Part shown: in pieces, positions 1-8,148 of the stretch | Numbering within the stretch: the first letter of the stretch is position 1 | Layout: each line of letters starts with the position of its first letter | Source of the DNA: Campylobacterales bacterium | Lineage (GTDB): Bacteria > Campylobacterota > Campylobacteria > Campylobacterales > Sulfurovaceae | Direction of reading: 5' to 3' | DNA length: 28,149 nt | Assembly: GCA_016937075.1 (NCBI GenBank) | Contig: JAFGWQ010000178.1 | Coordinates: 1-28,149 of the forward strand | Program-made: the position numbers and the translations under genes | The notes under the pieces: generated by a model | Seen by the model: the letters and a program-made list of their open reading frames with translations, nothing else | Databases searched by the model: none | What the model was told of the DNA's origin: nothing

Positions 1-213
1 TGTCTCAAAATAATTAAGATACTCTATAAAAAGAAGTATTCCCGCACTGTCAAATTCACTCACACCAGAAACATCCCAAATGATTTTTTTATCATATGGT
101 ATACCATGCAACACGTTTTCTATGTCCCGTATAGTTTGAAGAGTCCAATGATCTTTGGAAACTAGCTTGATATGGTCACGGTGTGCTTCTAAAATAAGGT
201 ATTTTTCATTCAT
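1..213 (-). CDS. MlaE-type ABC permease, N-terminal STAS domain (partial)
   Basis: The gene runs off the left edge, so only the first 71 residues are seen. They read as a STAS domain: a strand (KYLILEA), a variable loop, then strand-loop-helix with WDVSGVSEFDSAGILLF. The DSAG stretch is the typical STAS loop at the head of the second helix. In Campylobacterota this kind of domain often forms the N-terminus of MlaE-family permeases, which move phospholipids between the inner and outer membranes; the permease part itself is not visible here, so that call is inferred. The ATG at 211-213 is the only start in the frame before an upstream stop and has no clear ribosome binding site. A free-standing STAS protein or anti-anti-sigma factor remains possible. 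Confidence 0.6.
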   Translation of the reverse strand, partial: MNEKYLILEAHRDHIKLVSKDHWTLQTIRDIENVLHGIPYDKKIIWDVSGVSEFDSAGILLFIEYLNYFET

Positions 214-227
214 ATTCTGATTATATT

Positions 228-245
228 AAACTTAATATTAAGTTT
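228..245. promoter_or_regulatory. Perfect 18-bp palindrome, probable operator
   Basis: The two halves AAACTTAAT and ATTAAGTTT are exact reverse complements with no spacer. The site lies 15 bp upstream of the STAS gene start and overlaps a possible -10 hexamer for that gene (see the 232-260 entry). It is in the divergent spacer with chaB. Position and symmetry suggest a binding site for a dimeric repressor. The regulator is unknown, and AT-rich palindromes can arise by chance. Confidence 0.4.
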
Positions 246-260
246 GGATGTAATAATCAA
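232..260 (-). promoter_or_regulatory. Possible sigma-70 promoter for the STAS/MlaE gene
   Basis: On the minus strand TTGATT (255-260) is followed after 17 bases by TATTAA (232-237), which would start transcription about 12 bases ahead of the ATG. The -10 lies inside the 228-245 palindrome. A closer match to the -10 consensus, TATAAT at 220-225, would put the start essentially on the ATG and give a leaderless message. Which one is used cannot be told from sequence. Confidence 0.3.
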
Positions 261-301
261 TTGTAATTAAAAAAAATTCAAAAGCAATTCCCGCCAGATG
301 A

Positions 302-326
302 TATAATTATAATAGCCTTTAGGCTA
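302..326 (+). promoter_or_regulatory. chaB promoter (-10 region) with adjacent inverted repeat
   Basis: Two TATAAT hexamers stand back to back at 302-307 and 308-313, with no good -35 element, a common situation in Campylobacterota. Immediately downstream is the inverted repeat TAGCCT-TT-AGGCTA (313-326), near the expected transcription start. It could be an operator or a small hairpin at the 5' end of the message. The chaB ribosome binding site AAGGAG follows at 345-350. Confidence 0.4.
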
Positions 327-357
327 ATGTTTTGAATTTATATTAAGGAGTTACATC

Positions 358-585
358 ATGCCGTACAAAACAAACGATGATCTACCAAAAAATGTTACCA
401 ATGTCCTCCCCGGTCATGCACAGGATATTTACCGAGAGGCATTCAATAGTGCTTGGCATCAGTATTCAGACCCAAAAAAACGCCAAGGTGACGATTCGTT
501 AGAAGAGACGGCACATAAAGTGGCATGGGCTGCTGTAAAGCACAAATACGAAAAAGTAGATGATAGATGGGTAGCAAAAAGATAA
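358..585 (+). CDS. chaB: ChaB family protein
   Basis: This 75-aa protein matches the small ChaB family throughout: it opens with PYKTNDDLPKNV, then has a helix LPGHAQDIYREAFNSAWHQY, and ends with a conserved helix around HKVAWAAVKHKYEK. ChaB is annotated as a regulator of the ChaA cation/proton antiporter in E. coli, but family members are widespread without ChaA and the biochemical role is poorly known. No ChaA is visible here. The ATG is preceded at good spacing by AAGGAG. It is the only plus-strand gene in the window and appears monocistronic, ending four bases before the convergent membrane-protein gene. Confidence 0.9.
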   Translation: MPYKTNDDLPKNVTNVLPGHAQDIYREAFNSAWHQYSDPKKRQGDDSLEETAHKVAWAAVKHKYEKVDDRWVAKR

Positions 586-589
586 TTAT

Positions 590-964
590 TTACAGAGCTC
601 TTAGTACATGCTCTGATTTTACGTTTATCAATAGTCGTCTTGGTTTTAAAATGAAACTATAGAAAATAAGATACAAAGCTAGCCCTATGACATTCATCAA
701 TCCAAACATAATTAGCAGCGTGCCGATATTGAAATGTTTTTTTTCTGCGATAAAATGTTCTTTGGCGTGTCGAGATATTTGGTAATCGTTTTTATAAAAC
801 ATCATTTCTATTTTTTTTATCATTTCATCTTCGGAAAGCCCAGAAGATTTAACCTTTAGAATATAACTTTCAAAAAGCTCCAAAGCTTCACGATAATTTT
901 TTTTGTCCCAAAAATATATCACAATACCGATAGGTAAAATAAATATCATAATCACAGTAGTCAT
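590..964 (-). CDS. Small membrane protein of unknown function
   Basis: I do not recognise this 124-aa protein. It starts with a hydrophobic segment (about residues 3-19, TVIMIFILPIGIVIYFW), continues with a charged helical region of about 60 residues containing LSEDEMIKKIEMMF, and has a second hydrophobic stretch (about 79-105) that may be one long or two short membrane passes. The tail is basic (KPRRLL). Its start overlaps the stop of the upstream metallopeptidase by four bases (ATGA), so the two are probably translated together. It ends convergently with chaB. Confidence 0.7.
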   Translation of the reverse strand: MTTVIMIFILPIGIVIYFWDKKNYREALELFESYILKVKSSGLSEDEMIKKIEMMFYKNDYQISRHAKEHFIAEKKHFNIGTLLIMFGLMNVIGLALYLIFYSFILKPRRLLINVKSEHVLRAL

Positions 965-1464
965 TGATCGTAAAGCTCCCCAAAATGTTCTTTGTATATC
1001 AAAAAAAGCCTCACATCAAATTCAAGCTGATGATATGAAGGTTCGATATGGACACATAGCTTGTAAAACGCTTTGTCATGCTCTTTTTCTTTTAGGTGTG
1101 CCAGCTCGTGAGCAACTATCATACGCAAAAATTGTTCTGGTGATTTTTTAAAAAGATGTGATATACGGATCTCGTTTTTGGCCTTGAGTTTTCCCCCTTG
1201 CACACGAGAGACAAAAGTATGCATCCCAAGTGCTGATTTGAGATCTCGTATCTTGGTATCATAAAGCACTTTGGCGATCGGCGAAGAGCTTTTTATGTAA
1301 ATATTTTTTATCTCTGTTACATACTCATAAAGACTTTTATCCGTAGTGTATGAATGAATTTTTGGGTATTTAGAAAGTATGTATTCGCCTAGCTTGTTTT
1401 GATCAATTAATGCTTGTACCTGAGATTTTATCTGAACATTGTAACCATCTATATATTTTAGCAT
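961..1464 (-). CDS. YgjP-type (DUF45) zinc metallopeptidase-like protein
   Basis: The 167-aa protein carries HELAH at residues 119-123 followed by KEKEHDKAF, so His119, Glu120, His123 and His129 form the zinc and catalytic pattern of the YgjP/DUF45 family (M48-like gluzincins). The preceding MHTFVSRVQGGKLKAKNEIRIS also fits the family, where a strand-turn lists the core of the WSS-like domain. Members are about 160-250 aa, so this is a short one. Substrate is unknown. It overlaps the following membrane-protein gene. The ATG at 1462-1464 lacks a clear ribosome binding site, so the start is less certain than the family. Confidence 0.8.
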   Translation of the reverse strand: MLKYIDGYNVQIKSQVQALIDQNKLGEYILSKYPKIHSYTTDKSLYEYVTEIKNIYIKSSSPIAKVLYDTKIRDLKSALGMHTFVSRVQGGKLKAKNEIRISHLFKKSPEQFLRMIVAHELAHLKEKEHDKAFYKLCVHIEPSYHQLEFDVRLFLIYKEHFGELYDQ

Positions 1465-1499
1465 ATGTAATTATATCTATTTTTATACATATCTAACGA

Positions 1500-2621
1500 T
1501 TAGAATGTTTTCTTTAATCGCAAATAATAACGATGCTCAAAACTGCCAAACTCACTTTGATTATCTCCTATATAAAGCAAAGCACCCAAAGAGATAGTAG
1601 TTTCATCATCCAAGCTATAAACAAGGACAGGTGATACGAACAGGCTGCTATCATCCAAATTAAATATCATGCTGGCTGACCCTTGGAGCATCAAATTAAA
1701 ATCATAGCTCAATGATGTTCCTATATAATCCGAAGACAAAAACCGATTGCCAGATAGTGTAGAGTTTTGTGTACTTAGAATTTCTGAAGGCAGATAAGTC
1801 TGCGAGGCATGAAGCCACTCTAGCGCTGCAGTGACCCCGTTTTGAAACCCATAATCCACACCAAAAATACCTTCAAAGAATGATTTATCCAATATTTTGT
1901 CTTTGAAATACCCTCCTTCGCTCCTCCACTCAATGCCTGTATCAAAGAGATCGCCCTCGATCTCATAACCTATCATCTGTGCATCATTACTATGTAGAAA
2001 ATCCAATGCGATGTCTGCAAAGCCTACAAAACCCTTTAACCTGCCTGCGTATTTGTAGCTTTTATCACTCCTCTGACTGACCACTCCCATTATCTCGGTG
2101 GTTTTATTTGGTGAATAAATATACGAAAGCGCATAGGCTCCAAAAATCTGGTCAGGTTCAAGTGCCAATGGATTGCGTGGATTGAAAAGATCAGTTGGGG
2201 TCCATATGCGCCCCACTCCCATGGTGATTTTTTGAAGACCAAAGACAACCCGATGTGTTTCATCATTGTAACCGATATTCAAGCGATGAATACGGCCAAA
2301 CAATTCTCCTCCATCATAATTATGAGAATGGGTCTCTATGCCAAACGGGGTGTCTGCTTTGATCGTGCGCGAAAAGAGATACTCATCGCTTTGTAGATAC
2401 TCTTTTCCATAATAATTATCAATATCTCCTATGAAATTGATATACCAATTTTCTTCTTTTAGTGTATAATCCAGCCTCAACCTGTTGTAGTTGTAAAAAA
2501 TTCTTTCATCTGAAGTATAGGGGACTGCCGAGAGTGTAAAATTGGTATTTTCAATGCTATATTCATTTTCAAATGCCCATGCGCCGATGGTAAGAATAAA
2601 TAATATTTTAACGATCTTCAA
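1500..2621 (-). CDS. Outer-membrane beta-barrel protein of the LolA-ABC operon
   Basis: The protein has a signal peptide (KIVKILFILTIGAWAF) and then about 350 residues of alternating polar/aromatic strands with short turns. It ends in YLRLKKTF; a C-terminal phenylalanine is the usual BAM recognition signal. No TonB box or plug is seen, so it looks like a porin-like or DUF1302-like barrel. The start is TTG: GGAG at 2627-2630 lies six bases upstream and no ATG exists between the upstream in-frame stop and the signal peptide. The gene overlaps the end of the ATPase gene by 14 bases and is the last of the ABC operon, suggesting that it receives or inserts the cargo at the outer membrane. Cargo is unknown. 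Confidence 0.8.
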   Translation of the reverse strand: MKIVKILFILTIGAWAFENEYSIENTNFTLSAVPYTSDERIFYNYNRLRLDYTLKEENWYINFIGDIDNYYGKEYLQSDEYLFSRTIKADTPFGIETHSHNYDGGELFGRIHRLNIGYNDETHRVVFGLQKITMGVGRIWTPTDLFNPRNPLALEPDQIFGAYALSYIYSPNKTTEIMGVVSQRSDKSYKYAGRLKGFVGFADIALDFLHSNDAQMIGYEIEGDLFDTGIEWRSEGGYFKDKILDKSFFEGIFGVDYGFQNGVTAALEWLHASQTYLPSEILSTQNSTLSGNRFLSSDYIGTSLSYDFNLMLQGSASMIFNLDDSSLFVSPVLVYSLDDETTISLGALLYIGDNQSEFGSFEHRYYLRLKKTF

Positions 2622-3279
2622 TGACTGCTCCGTCTTCTAAGACAATGATCCGTTTTGATTGCTCCAATACATATCTATCATGAGAAGCGAAGATCACGGT
2701 AACGTGCTCTTTTTCATTGAGAGAGCGGAGCATTTTCATGAGCCTTTCGCCATTTTTTGAATCCAGATTGGCTGTGGGCTCGTCTGCCAATATCAACTTT
2801 GGCCTAGAAGCTACTGCTCGTGCAACTGCTACGCGTTGTTGTTGTCCGCCACTGATCTGTCCTGGTAATTTATCTAAAATATCTTCTATCTGCAATATAC
2901 CTGAGAGCTCATCTATACGCTTGTTAATCTTGGCTTCGTCATAACGAAGAAGTTTCATGATAAAACCTATATTTTCTCTCACAGTAAGTACAGAGATGAG
3001 ATTATATGCCTGAAAGACAAATCCGATATGTCGCAACCTGTAATCAGCCATCTGTTTGTCGCTAAGTGCGGTTAGCTCCAATTCGTCAATGAATACGCTC
3101 CCGCTTGTCGGCCTTTCTAGCCCCCCTATAATATTCAATAAAGTGGTCTTTCCTGAACCGGATTCGCCGCTTAGTGTAGTAAACTCACCATCTTCGAAAG
3201 TTAGATTGATATCCACAAGAGCTTTGACTTCTTTTAGTGAATTTGGAAAGAAAATTTTAGAAATGTGGGTTAGTTTCAT
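2608..3279 (-). CDS. LolD/MacB-type ABC transporter ATP-binding protein
   Basis: This 223-aa ATPase has every ABC motif: Walker A GESGSGKTT (38-46), Q-loop Gln90 in FVFQAYNLI, signature ISGGQQQR (142-149), Walker B LILADEP (162-168) and the switch His200. The FQAYNLI and SGGQQQRVAVARA wording is typical of the MacB/LolD/FtsE group that drives FtsX-like permeases by mechanotransmission. I placed the start at 3279 because that ATG overlaps the permease stop as ATGA and opens directly into MKLTHISKIF; an upstream extension would lie in the permease gene. Its partners are the two permeases just upstream. Confidence 0.93.
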   Translation of the reverse strand: MKLTHISKIFFPNSLKEVKALVDINLTFEDGEFTTLSGESGSGKTTLLNIIGGLERPTSGSVFIDELELTALSDKQMADYRLRHIGFVFQAYNLISVLTVRENIGFIMKLLRYDEAKINKRIDELSGILQIEDILDKLPGQISGGQQQRVAVARAVASRPKLILADEPTANLDSKNGERLMKMLRSLNEKEHVTVIFASHDRYVLEQSKRIIVLEDGAVIEDR

Positions 3280-4505
3280 AACATTTTTCCTTGTATTATT
3301 TCTATGGGCTTGATCTTTTTGAGTACATGTAGCGGCCAAAGAATAGAAAGAGAAGTAGCAAAAAAAACCGAAGCAAAAGCTTGAAAAAAGTAATGATAAC
3401 GGATATCGGCATACAAAATAGCATTTAACCCAAAACTCTCCAGCCCGGCTTGGTAATACCGCAAGTCAATTCCACTTGATGCAGTGTACACCAAAAAACC
3501 CAATCCTAAAATGGCACCTATTATATATCCGGCTATTGCCATAATAAAAGCTTCGCTGATAACTTGATATCGTATATTTTTATATGGGGTTCCAATAGCC
3601 ATCATTATACTAAATTCTCTCATCCGCTCCAAAATAGACATTAATATGACGCCAAATATGCCAAGTGCCGCAACGGCGAAAACAATAGCATAACTTAGCC
3701 AATTAAAAATATCCATCATGTCACGCATTTCTATCAATAGAGGATAAAGTTCATCCCATCGCAGCACATCTAGTGTGCTAAATTTTTTTTGAAGCATTGA
3801 TTGGATGCTATTGACTTGAGATTTATCTTTGATACGAAGTGCGATTTGTGTAGCGCTGTTTGGCAAAGCAAGAAATTGCTCCATCGTTTCTATAGAAACA
3901 AAAACAGACCCTTCATCCACTGCTAAATTTCCACTCTTAATAATACCGCTTATACGAAAAGAGATCGCATTGATTTCACCGCTCGCATCTTGGGCTGTAA
4001 ACACAAGACGATTGCCTGTAGTTACTTTTAGTTTTTCTGCAAGCTTGAAGCCAATTAACGCTTCTTGTTTTTTTGGGCCAAAATCAAACTTTCCTTGAAA
4101 CAAAAAAGTATCGAAATCCCCAAATCTTCTCTCATCTTCCAGCCTCACGCCTTTCAAGGTAGCTCCTAGTGATTTATGCGCTGTGGCAACCAATCCTTCC
4201 CCGGAAAGTCGAATGGCATATGCATCAATCTCTTTGGATTGATGAAGATATGCTTTTATGGCTCTTGGATCATCTATGTGATAATCTATAGTTTTTTCTA
4301 AACGATATTGTTTGGCATAAAGCGAGATTTCTCCGGAATCACTCCTGATAGAGGTGTTTATCATATGTGATACCATTCCATCATACAATCCTTGCAAAAA
4401 AAGCAGGCCGCTTAAGCTCAAAGCTATCATCATGATCACCATTAATGTACGAGTCTTACGTCTAATTAAACTTTTCCATGCTAGATCAAATGCTATTTTA
4501 TACAT
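3276..4505 (-). CDS. FtsX-like ABC permease (LolC/LolE type), second copy
   Basis: The 409-aa protein has one membrane helix near the N-terminus (about 20-40) after LAWKSLIRRKTRTL, a large periplasmic MacB_PCD-type domain, and three C-terminal helices (from about residue 268). This is the 1+3 layout of LolC, LolE and MacB. Motifs such as SILERMREFSIMMAIGTP and GYIIGAILGLGFLVY are typical of the FtsX domain. It overlaps the upstream permease by eight bases and the ATPase by four. The two permeases presumably form a heterodimer. Canonical LolCDE releases lipoproteins from the inner membrane, but similar sets serve other cargo, so a lol symbol is not assigned. Confidence 0.9.
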   Translation of the reverse strand: MYKIAFDLAWKSLIRRKTRTLMVIMMIALSLSGLLFLQGLYDGMVSHMINTSIRSDSGEISLYAKQYRLEKTIDYHIDDPRAIKAYLHQSKEIDAYAIRLSGEGLVATAHKSLGATLKGVRLEDERRFGDFDTFLFQGKFDFGPKKQEALIGFKLAEKLKVTTGNRLVFTAQDASGEINAISFRISGIIKSGNLAVDEGSVFVSIETMEQFLALPNSATQIALRIKDKSQVNSIQSMLQKKFSTLDVLRWDELYPLLIEMRDMMDIFNWLSYAIVFAVAALGIFGVILMSILERMREFSIMMAIGTPYKNIRYQVISEAFIMAIAGYIIGAILGLGFLVYTASSGIDLRYYQAGLESFGLNAILYADIRYHYFFQAFASVFFATSLSILWPLHVLKKIKPIEIIQGKML

Positions 4506-5718
4506 AACGCATCGCCTCTGTGACGCTGAGTTTATTGATCTTGTAGATAGGATAGAACATAGAAGAAATATTTAATATGAAAATACTCAGAGCATTCCAA
4601 ATGATCGTAAAAGTATCAAAATGCGTAGGGATAGTATCGCTTATGATACCATACTCTTTGTAGGTCTCGGCCAATCCTGAGATTGTAATTGGATATATCT
4701 CGAGATAATACGTAATCACTGCTCCGACAATTGCACCAAAAGAGACACTTAGCAATGCAATGATCAATAATTCATTAAACAGCAAAACCCTTATATCTTT
4801 TGGCGTAAACCCTAATGCTCTTAAAAGTCCTATTTGACGTACACGTGCATAAATATTGACATAATTAAATATCATGATCACAAAAAAGATCACTACAAAA
4901 AAAACAGAGATCGAGATATATCCAAATAGTGAATCAACTTGTATCAATTGCACTAGATCAAACAAGAGAGTTTTCCAACTTAGTGCTTCATAATTTTGCG
5001 GCAAATCGTTGTTAAGAGTTTCAACATAGTGATCTGCTGCCTTATTGTCTATAAAACTGACAACAAAATAACTTGCCTTATTTTCACTCATCATGACACT
5101 ATCTAAGTAAGTCTTATTGACAAAAGCAGAGCTGGAATCAAAATCAAAAAGCCCGGTTTTAAAGATCCCTTTGACTTTGAAAAGATCAGCCGCAGTAGAA
5201 TAATCAAGCGAAGAGCTGATCATAGCGATCTCATCTCCGACATCTATAGAAAGACGCTTGGCAAGATCGCTGCCTATATAAATAGCCCTAGTATCATTAT
5301 CCTCAAGATATGAGCCTTTAACCAAAGAGCTTTTCAGATGACTAAAACTGCTTTCACGTGATGGAATTATACCGGTTATCATAGAGCCTACAGTCTTTTC
5401 TTTTTGAGAGAGCAATGCATAGGTTTCAAATCTAGGCGAAAAATTTGAAACAAAAGGTTTTTGGTTTAAAAATGTTTCGATTTGCCCGGCATCTTCAATG
5501 AGATGGTCATAATCTGATTCTTCTTGGTATCCTTTAGCATTGATGTGTGCATATCCTGTATATATTTCCACAGAGCTCTTGATCATCTGTTCATGCGAAC
5601 CATTAGTAAAAGCTACATAAACTATAAAAAAAGCTGTTGCAAACATACTAAGCAAAAAAATAGTCAAAGTACGGCTCTTTGAAGCTAGTATATTTTTAAT
5701 TGCAAGGCTGTAAAGCAT
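4498..5718 (-). CDS. FtsX-like ABC permease (LolC/LolE type), first copy
   Basis: A 406-aa protein with the same 1+3 layout as its neighbour: N-terminal helix after AIKNILASKSRTLTIF, a long extracytoplasmic domain, and three C-terminal helices including IFFVVIMIFNYVNIYARVRQ and the FtsX signature QIGLLRALGFTPKDIR. The periplasmic domain is quite different in sequence from that of the second permease, which supports a heterodimer. The gene begins 11 bases after the LolA-like gene ends and its stop overlaps the start of the next permease. It is noticeably AT-rich compared with the pilus cluster. Confidence 0.9.
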   Translation of the reverse strand: MLYSLAIKNILASKSRTLTIFLLSMFATAFFIVYVAFTNGSHEQMIKSSVEIYTGYAHINAKGYQEESDYDHLIEDAGQIETFLNQKPFVSNFSPRFETYALLSQKEKTVGSMITGIIPSRESSFSHLKSSLVKGSYLEDNDTRAIYIGSDLAKRLSIDVGDEIAMISSSLDYSTAADLFKVKGIFKTGLFDFDSSSAFVNKTYLDSVMMSENKASYFVVSFIDNKAADHYVETLNNDLPQNYEALSWKTLLFDLVQLIQVDSLFGYISISVFFVVIFFVIMIFNYVNIYARVRQIGLLRALGFTPKDIRVLLFNELLIIALLSVSFGAIVGAVITYYLEIYPITISGLAETYKEYGIISDTIPTHFDTFTIIWNALSIFILNISSMFYPIYKINKLSVTEAMRYV

Positions 5719-5729
5719 CGGCTTTTGCC

Positions 5730-6464
5730 CTAGTTTGAATAACGCTTTAGCGCATTTTTACTAAAGTAAGAAGCATCGATGGGAGTGTCATAATTAACCT
5801 TTTCAAAAATGATCTTTGTAGAATTTTTCTTTTTTTCTGCATCAAGCGGTTTGAGTTCCATTATCATAGGAAGATTATGAGACCCGTGACGCTGTATGTT
5901 GCTAAAAGTCATTATACGTACTTTTTGCATCTGGTCATCATAATAAATCTCTTTTGTTGGCACTTTGTTAGATATATCAACATCGACAATAATCTTCCCC
6001 CATACAACCGCGGCATTTGGTTTAGGCAAAAGTTCTATAGTAGCACTCGAAGCTGTTTTAGAAATAAGTCTGGCATTGTAATCCTTGATCATCGAACTTT
6101 CTTTTACCATGTCGTCATTAGTAAAGTCACTACCCATCCAACTTTGAAGCATCATAGACGGAGGAATCTTGATAGTGCGTTCAATTTTGGGGACATATTG
6201 CCACATTTGAGTATCTAATTTTAAAAATGTTATACCTCTATCTTTTTTAGGATAAAGTATCTTTATGAAGCTTTTCGTATCGCCTTGCGACCAGCTTTCC
6301 ATTTCAATGGTTCTCTCACCTCGTTGGCCGGTGACGATCATGCGCATTTTGGCATACATAAAATCACCGCGCAAATTGTCTTCAACGGCCTTGATAATAT
6401 CATCAGCCTCGCTTCCGTAAAGAAATGACGAAAGAATAATTATAAAAGACAGCAAATATCTCAT
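5730..6464 (-). CDS. LolA-like outer-membrane lipoprotein-sorting protein (COG2834)
   Basis: The protein is 244 aa with a signal peptide (MRYLLSFIIILSSFLYGSEA). The mature part fits the LolA-like fold of COG2834/PF17131: an early helix DDIIKAVEDNLRG, strands with the motif ILYPKKDRGITFLKL, the conserved block MWQYVPKIERTIKIPPSMM, then SWMGSDFTNDDMV. These blocks are hallmarks of this LolA-related subfamily, which differs from housekeeping LolA. A longer open frame exists upstream, but the ATG at 6462-6464 sits exactly at the signal peptide. It likely carries a lipid or acylated cargo between the permeases and the barrel encoded downstream. The cargo is unknown. Confidence 0.85.
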   Translation of the reverse strand: MRYLLSFIIILSSFLYGSEADDIIKAVEDNLRGDFMYAKMRMIVTGQRGERTIEMESWSQGDTKSFIKILYPKKDRGITFLKLDTQMWQYVPKIERTIKIPPSMMLQSWMGSDFTNDDMVKESSMIKDYNARLISKTASSATIELLPKPNAAVVWGKIIVDVDISNKVPTKEIYYDDQMQKVRIMTFSNIQRHGSHNLPMIMELKPLDAEKKKNSTKIIFEKVNYDTPIDASYFSKNALKRYSN

Positions 6465-6496
6465 ATATCGGCCTTTTTTTATTGTTATCTTTGCAT

Positions 6497-6685
6497 TTAT
6501 TTTATCTGGCAACCGGTATTGATACCGAAAATCGAATAAAGAGGACACCATCCCATCAAGGCAGTGCCAAGCGGGATCAAACCAATAGCTCCAAACCAAC
6601 TATTGTTCATAACACCCCAAAATATAATAACCGCTCCGAGAACCAATCGTATTATTTTGTCAACTTTTCCAATATTACACATCAT
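6497..6685 (-). CDS. DUF2892 (YgaP-like) small inner-membrane protein
   Basis: This 62-aa protein begins MMCNIGKVDKIIRLVLGA and contains two hydrophobic stretches (about 10-25 and 30-45) separated by NNSWFGA. It ends with GWCPLYSIFGINT. That layout, with N-G-x-x-D-x-x-x-R near the start and CPLY(S/T)xxGI near the end, is the DUF2892 family, related to the membrane part of the rhodanese YgaP. Function is unknown; cysteines 3 and 47 are typical. AAAGGA precedes the start. The LolA-like gene begins 32 bases downstream, so it may be the first gene of that operon. Confidence 0.88.
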   Translation of the reverse strand: MMCNIGKVDKIIRLVLGAVIIFWGVMNNSWFGAIGLIPLGTALMGWCPLYSIFGINTGCQIK

Positions 6686-6733
6686 AATAAATCCTTTTTG
6701 TGTTTATTTATAAAGATATTATGACATAAATAA

Positions 6734-6753
6734 ATAGATTATCTGCGATCTAT
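6734..6753 (-). terminator. Weak hairpin downstream of the EIICB gene
   Basis: On the minus strand, ATAGAT and ATCTAT form a six-pair stem with an eight-base loop, followed by the T-rich TTATTTAT. It lies just past the nagE stop and before the DUF2892 gene. The stem is short and AT-rich, so it is a poor intrinsic terminator, though position is right. This 77-bp spacer shows nothing else I can support. Confidence 0.25.
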
Positions 6754-6762
6754 GTTCAAAAA

Positions 6763-8148
6763 TTATTTTTCTCCTAAATAATTCCTGATCTCCTCGGCTA
6801 TCTTTTCTGCTTTAGTGCCTAAGACTATCTGGATAGACTTATTATCCGGCTTGATAACACCGCTCGCCCCAAGTGCCATAAATGCTGCATTGTCAATGCG
6901 ACTGCTATCTTTTAGTGTCATTCTTAGCCTCGTGATACAAGCATTTGTCTCCACAATATTTTCTCGCCCGCCAAGTGCTTCTATAAAAGCTATAGCATTT
7001 GAATTTTTGCTATTTGATTGACTATTGTCAGATACGTTGTCACTAAACAATTGTGGTTTCAAATAGCCCAACAAGACATAAGAAAGTACAAAATAAAGTA
7101 ACGCAAAACCGGCTCCAAGCGGAAGTATGAGAAGCGGATTTTGAGCTAATTTATAGTTAATAACATAGTCAATAAGCCCTGCTGAAAAACCGAAACCGGC
7201 GTGTATATCAAGCAGTTGCGCCGAGGCAAGAGCTAGTCCTGTCAATAATGCATGCAGCACAAAAAGCACAGGTGCTGCAAAGATAAACAAAAATTCAAGC
7301 GGTTCTGTGATCCCTGTTAAAAAAGATGTAAATGCCACACCGGCCAGGATTGCCCCTGCTCTTTTTCGGTATTCTTGCGTAGTTCGCAAATAGATTGCTA
7401 AAGCCATAGCGGGAAGCCCAAACATCATAACGACATAAAATCCAGACATGTAAACTCCGGCACTTTTATCTCCTGCAAAAAACCGATGTAAATCTCCATT
7501 GGCTATGGTCACAACCCCATCTTTCGTATAGGTGTAATCTCCAAGTTGAAACCAAAAAACACTGTTAAGGATATGATGAAGTCCTAGTGGAATAAGCAAG
7601 CGATTGAGTGTGCCATAAATAAAAGTCCCTATAGCGTCAAGCCCAATAATGGCGTGTGAAAATACATCTATGCCGCCTTGCGCAAAATGCCAAAAATACC
7701 CTGCAAGCATTCCAATGATAATCGCACAGATCGTTGTGACGATCGGCACAAATCTTTTGCCTCCGAAAAAGCCTAAGAATTCGGGTAATTTAATATCATA
7801 AAAGCGATTATACAAAAGTCCGGCAATGACCCCCATGATGATACCGACAAAAACTCCCATTTTTAAATTTTCATCGATTCCTAAATATACTGCTTTGGCT
7901 ACCAAAACTCCAAGAGCACCGGACAAGGCTGCTGTGCCGTCATTATTTTTTGCCAATCCATATGCTATACCTATACCAAACAATAGATCTAGATTACCAA
8001 AGATACTCTCCCCGGCGGTTTTCATTATATTGGCTGTCACACCGTCGAATATATCTCCAAAACCAAGCCGTAGAAGCAACGCAGCTACCGGTAAAACTGC
8101 GATCGGCGTCATTAGAGCCTTACCGATACGTTGTAAAAAATTAAACAT
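6763..8148 (-). CDS. nagE: PTS EIICB permease, N-acetylglucosamine type
   Basis: The 461-aa protein has an EIIC membrane domain (about residues 1-360) and a C-terminal EIIB domain. EIIC carries GLHHILNSVFWFQLG, typical of GlcNAc-specific members, and FLTGITEPLEFLF, the family's conserved loop. EIIB has the phosphocysteine motif NACITRLRMTL with Cys404. The protein stops right after EIIB, whereas E. coli NagE (about 650 aa) continues with an EIIA domain that is absent here. It should import and phosphorylate GlcNAc or a related sugar. The start overlaps the end of the HPr-Enzyme I gene by eight bases, so both are one operon. nagA/nagB are not in this window. Confidence 0.88.
   Translation of the reverse strand: MFNFLQRIGKALMTPIAVLPVAALLLRLGFGDIFDGVTANIMKTAGESIFGNLDLLFGIGIAYGLAKNNDGTAALSGALGVLVAKAVYLGIDENLKMGVFVGIIMGVIAGLLYNRFYDIKLPEFLGFFGGKRFVPIVTTICAIIIGMLAGYFWHFAQGGIDVFSHAIIGLDAIGTFIYGTLNRLLIPLGLHHILNSVFWFQLGDYTYTKDGVVTIANGDLHRFFAGDKSAGVYMSGFYVVMMFGLPAMALAIYLRTTQEYRKRAGAILAGVAFTSFLTGITEPLEFLFIFAAPVLFVLHALLTGLALASAQLLDIHAGFGFSAGLIDYVINYKLAQNPLLILPLGAGFALLYFVLSYVLLGYLKPQLFSDNVSDNSQSNSKNSNAIAFIEALGGRENIVETNACITRLRMTLKDSSRIDNAAFMALGASGVIKPDNKSIQIVLGTKAEKIAEEIRNYLGEK

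Noticed and set aside
1463..1492. Inverted repeat ATATGTA / TACATAT at the start of the metallopeptidase gene
   Set aside because: It is a short AT-only stem with a long gap in an AT-rich spacer, easily due to chance.
5730..6599. Longer version of the LolA-like protein starting at 6599
   Set aside because: The extra 45 residues overlap the DUF2892 gene and precede a clear signal peptide.
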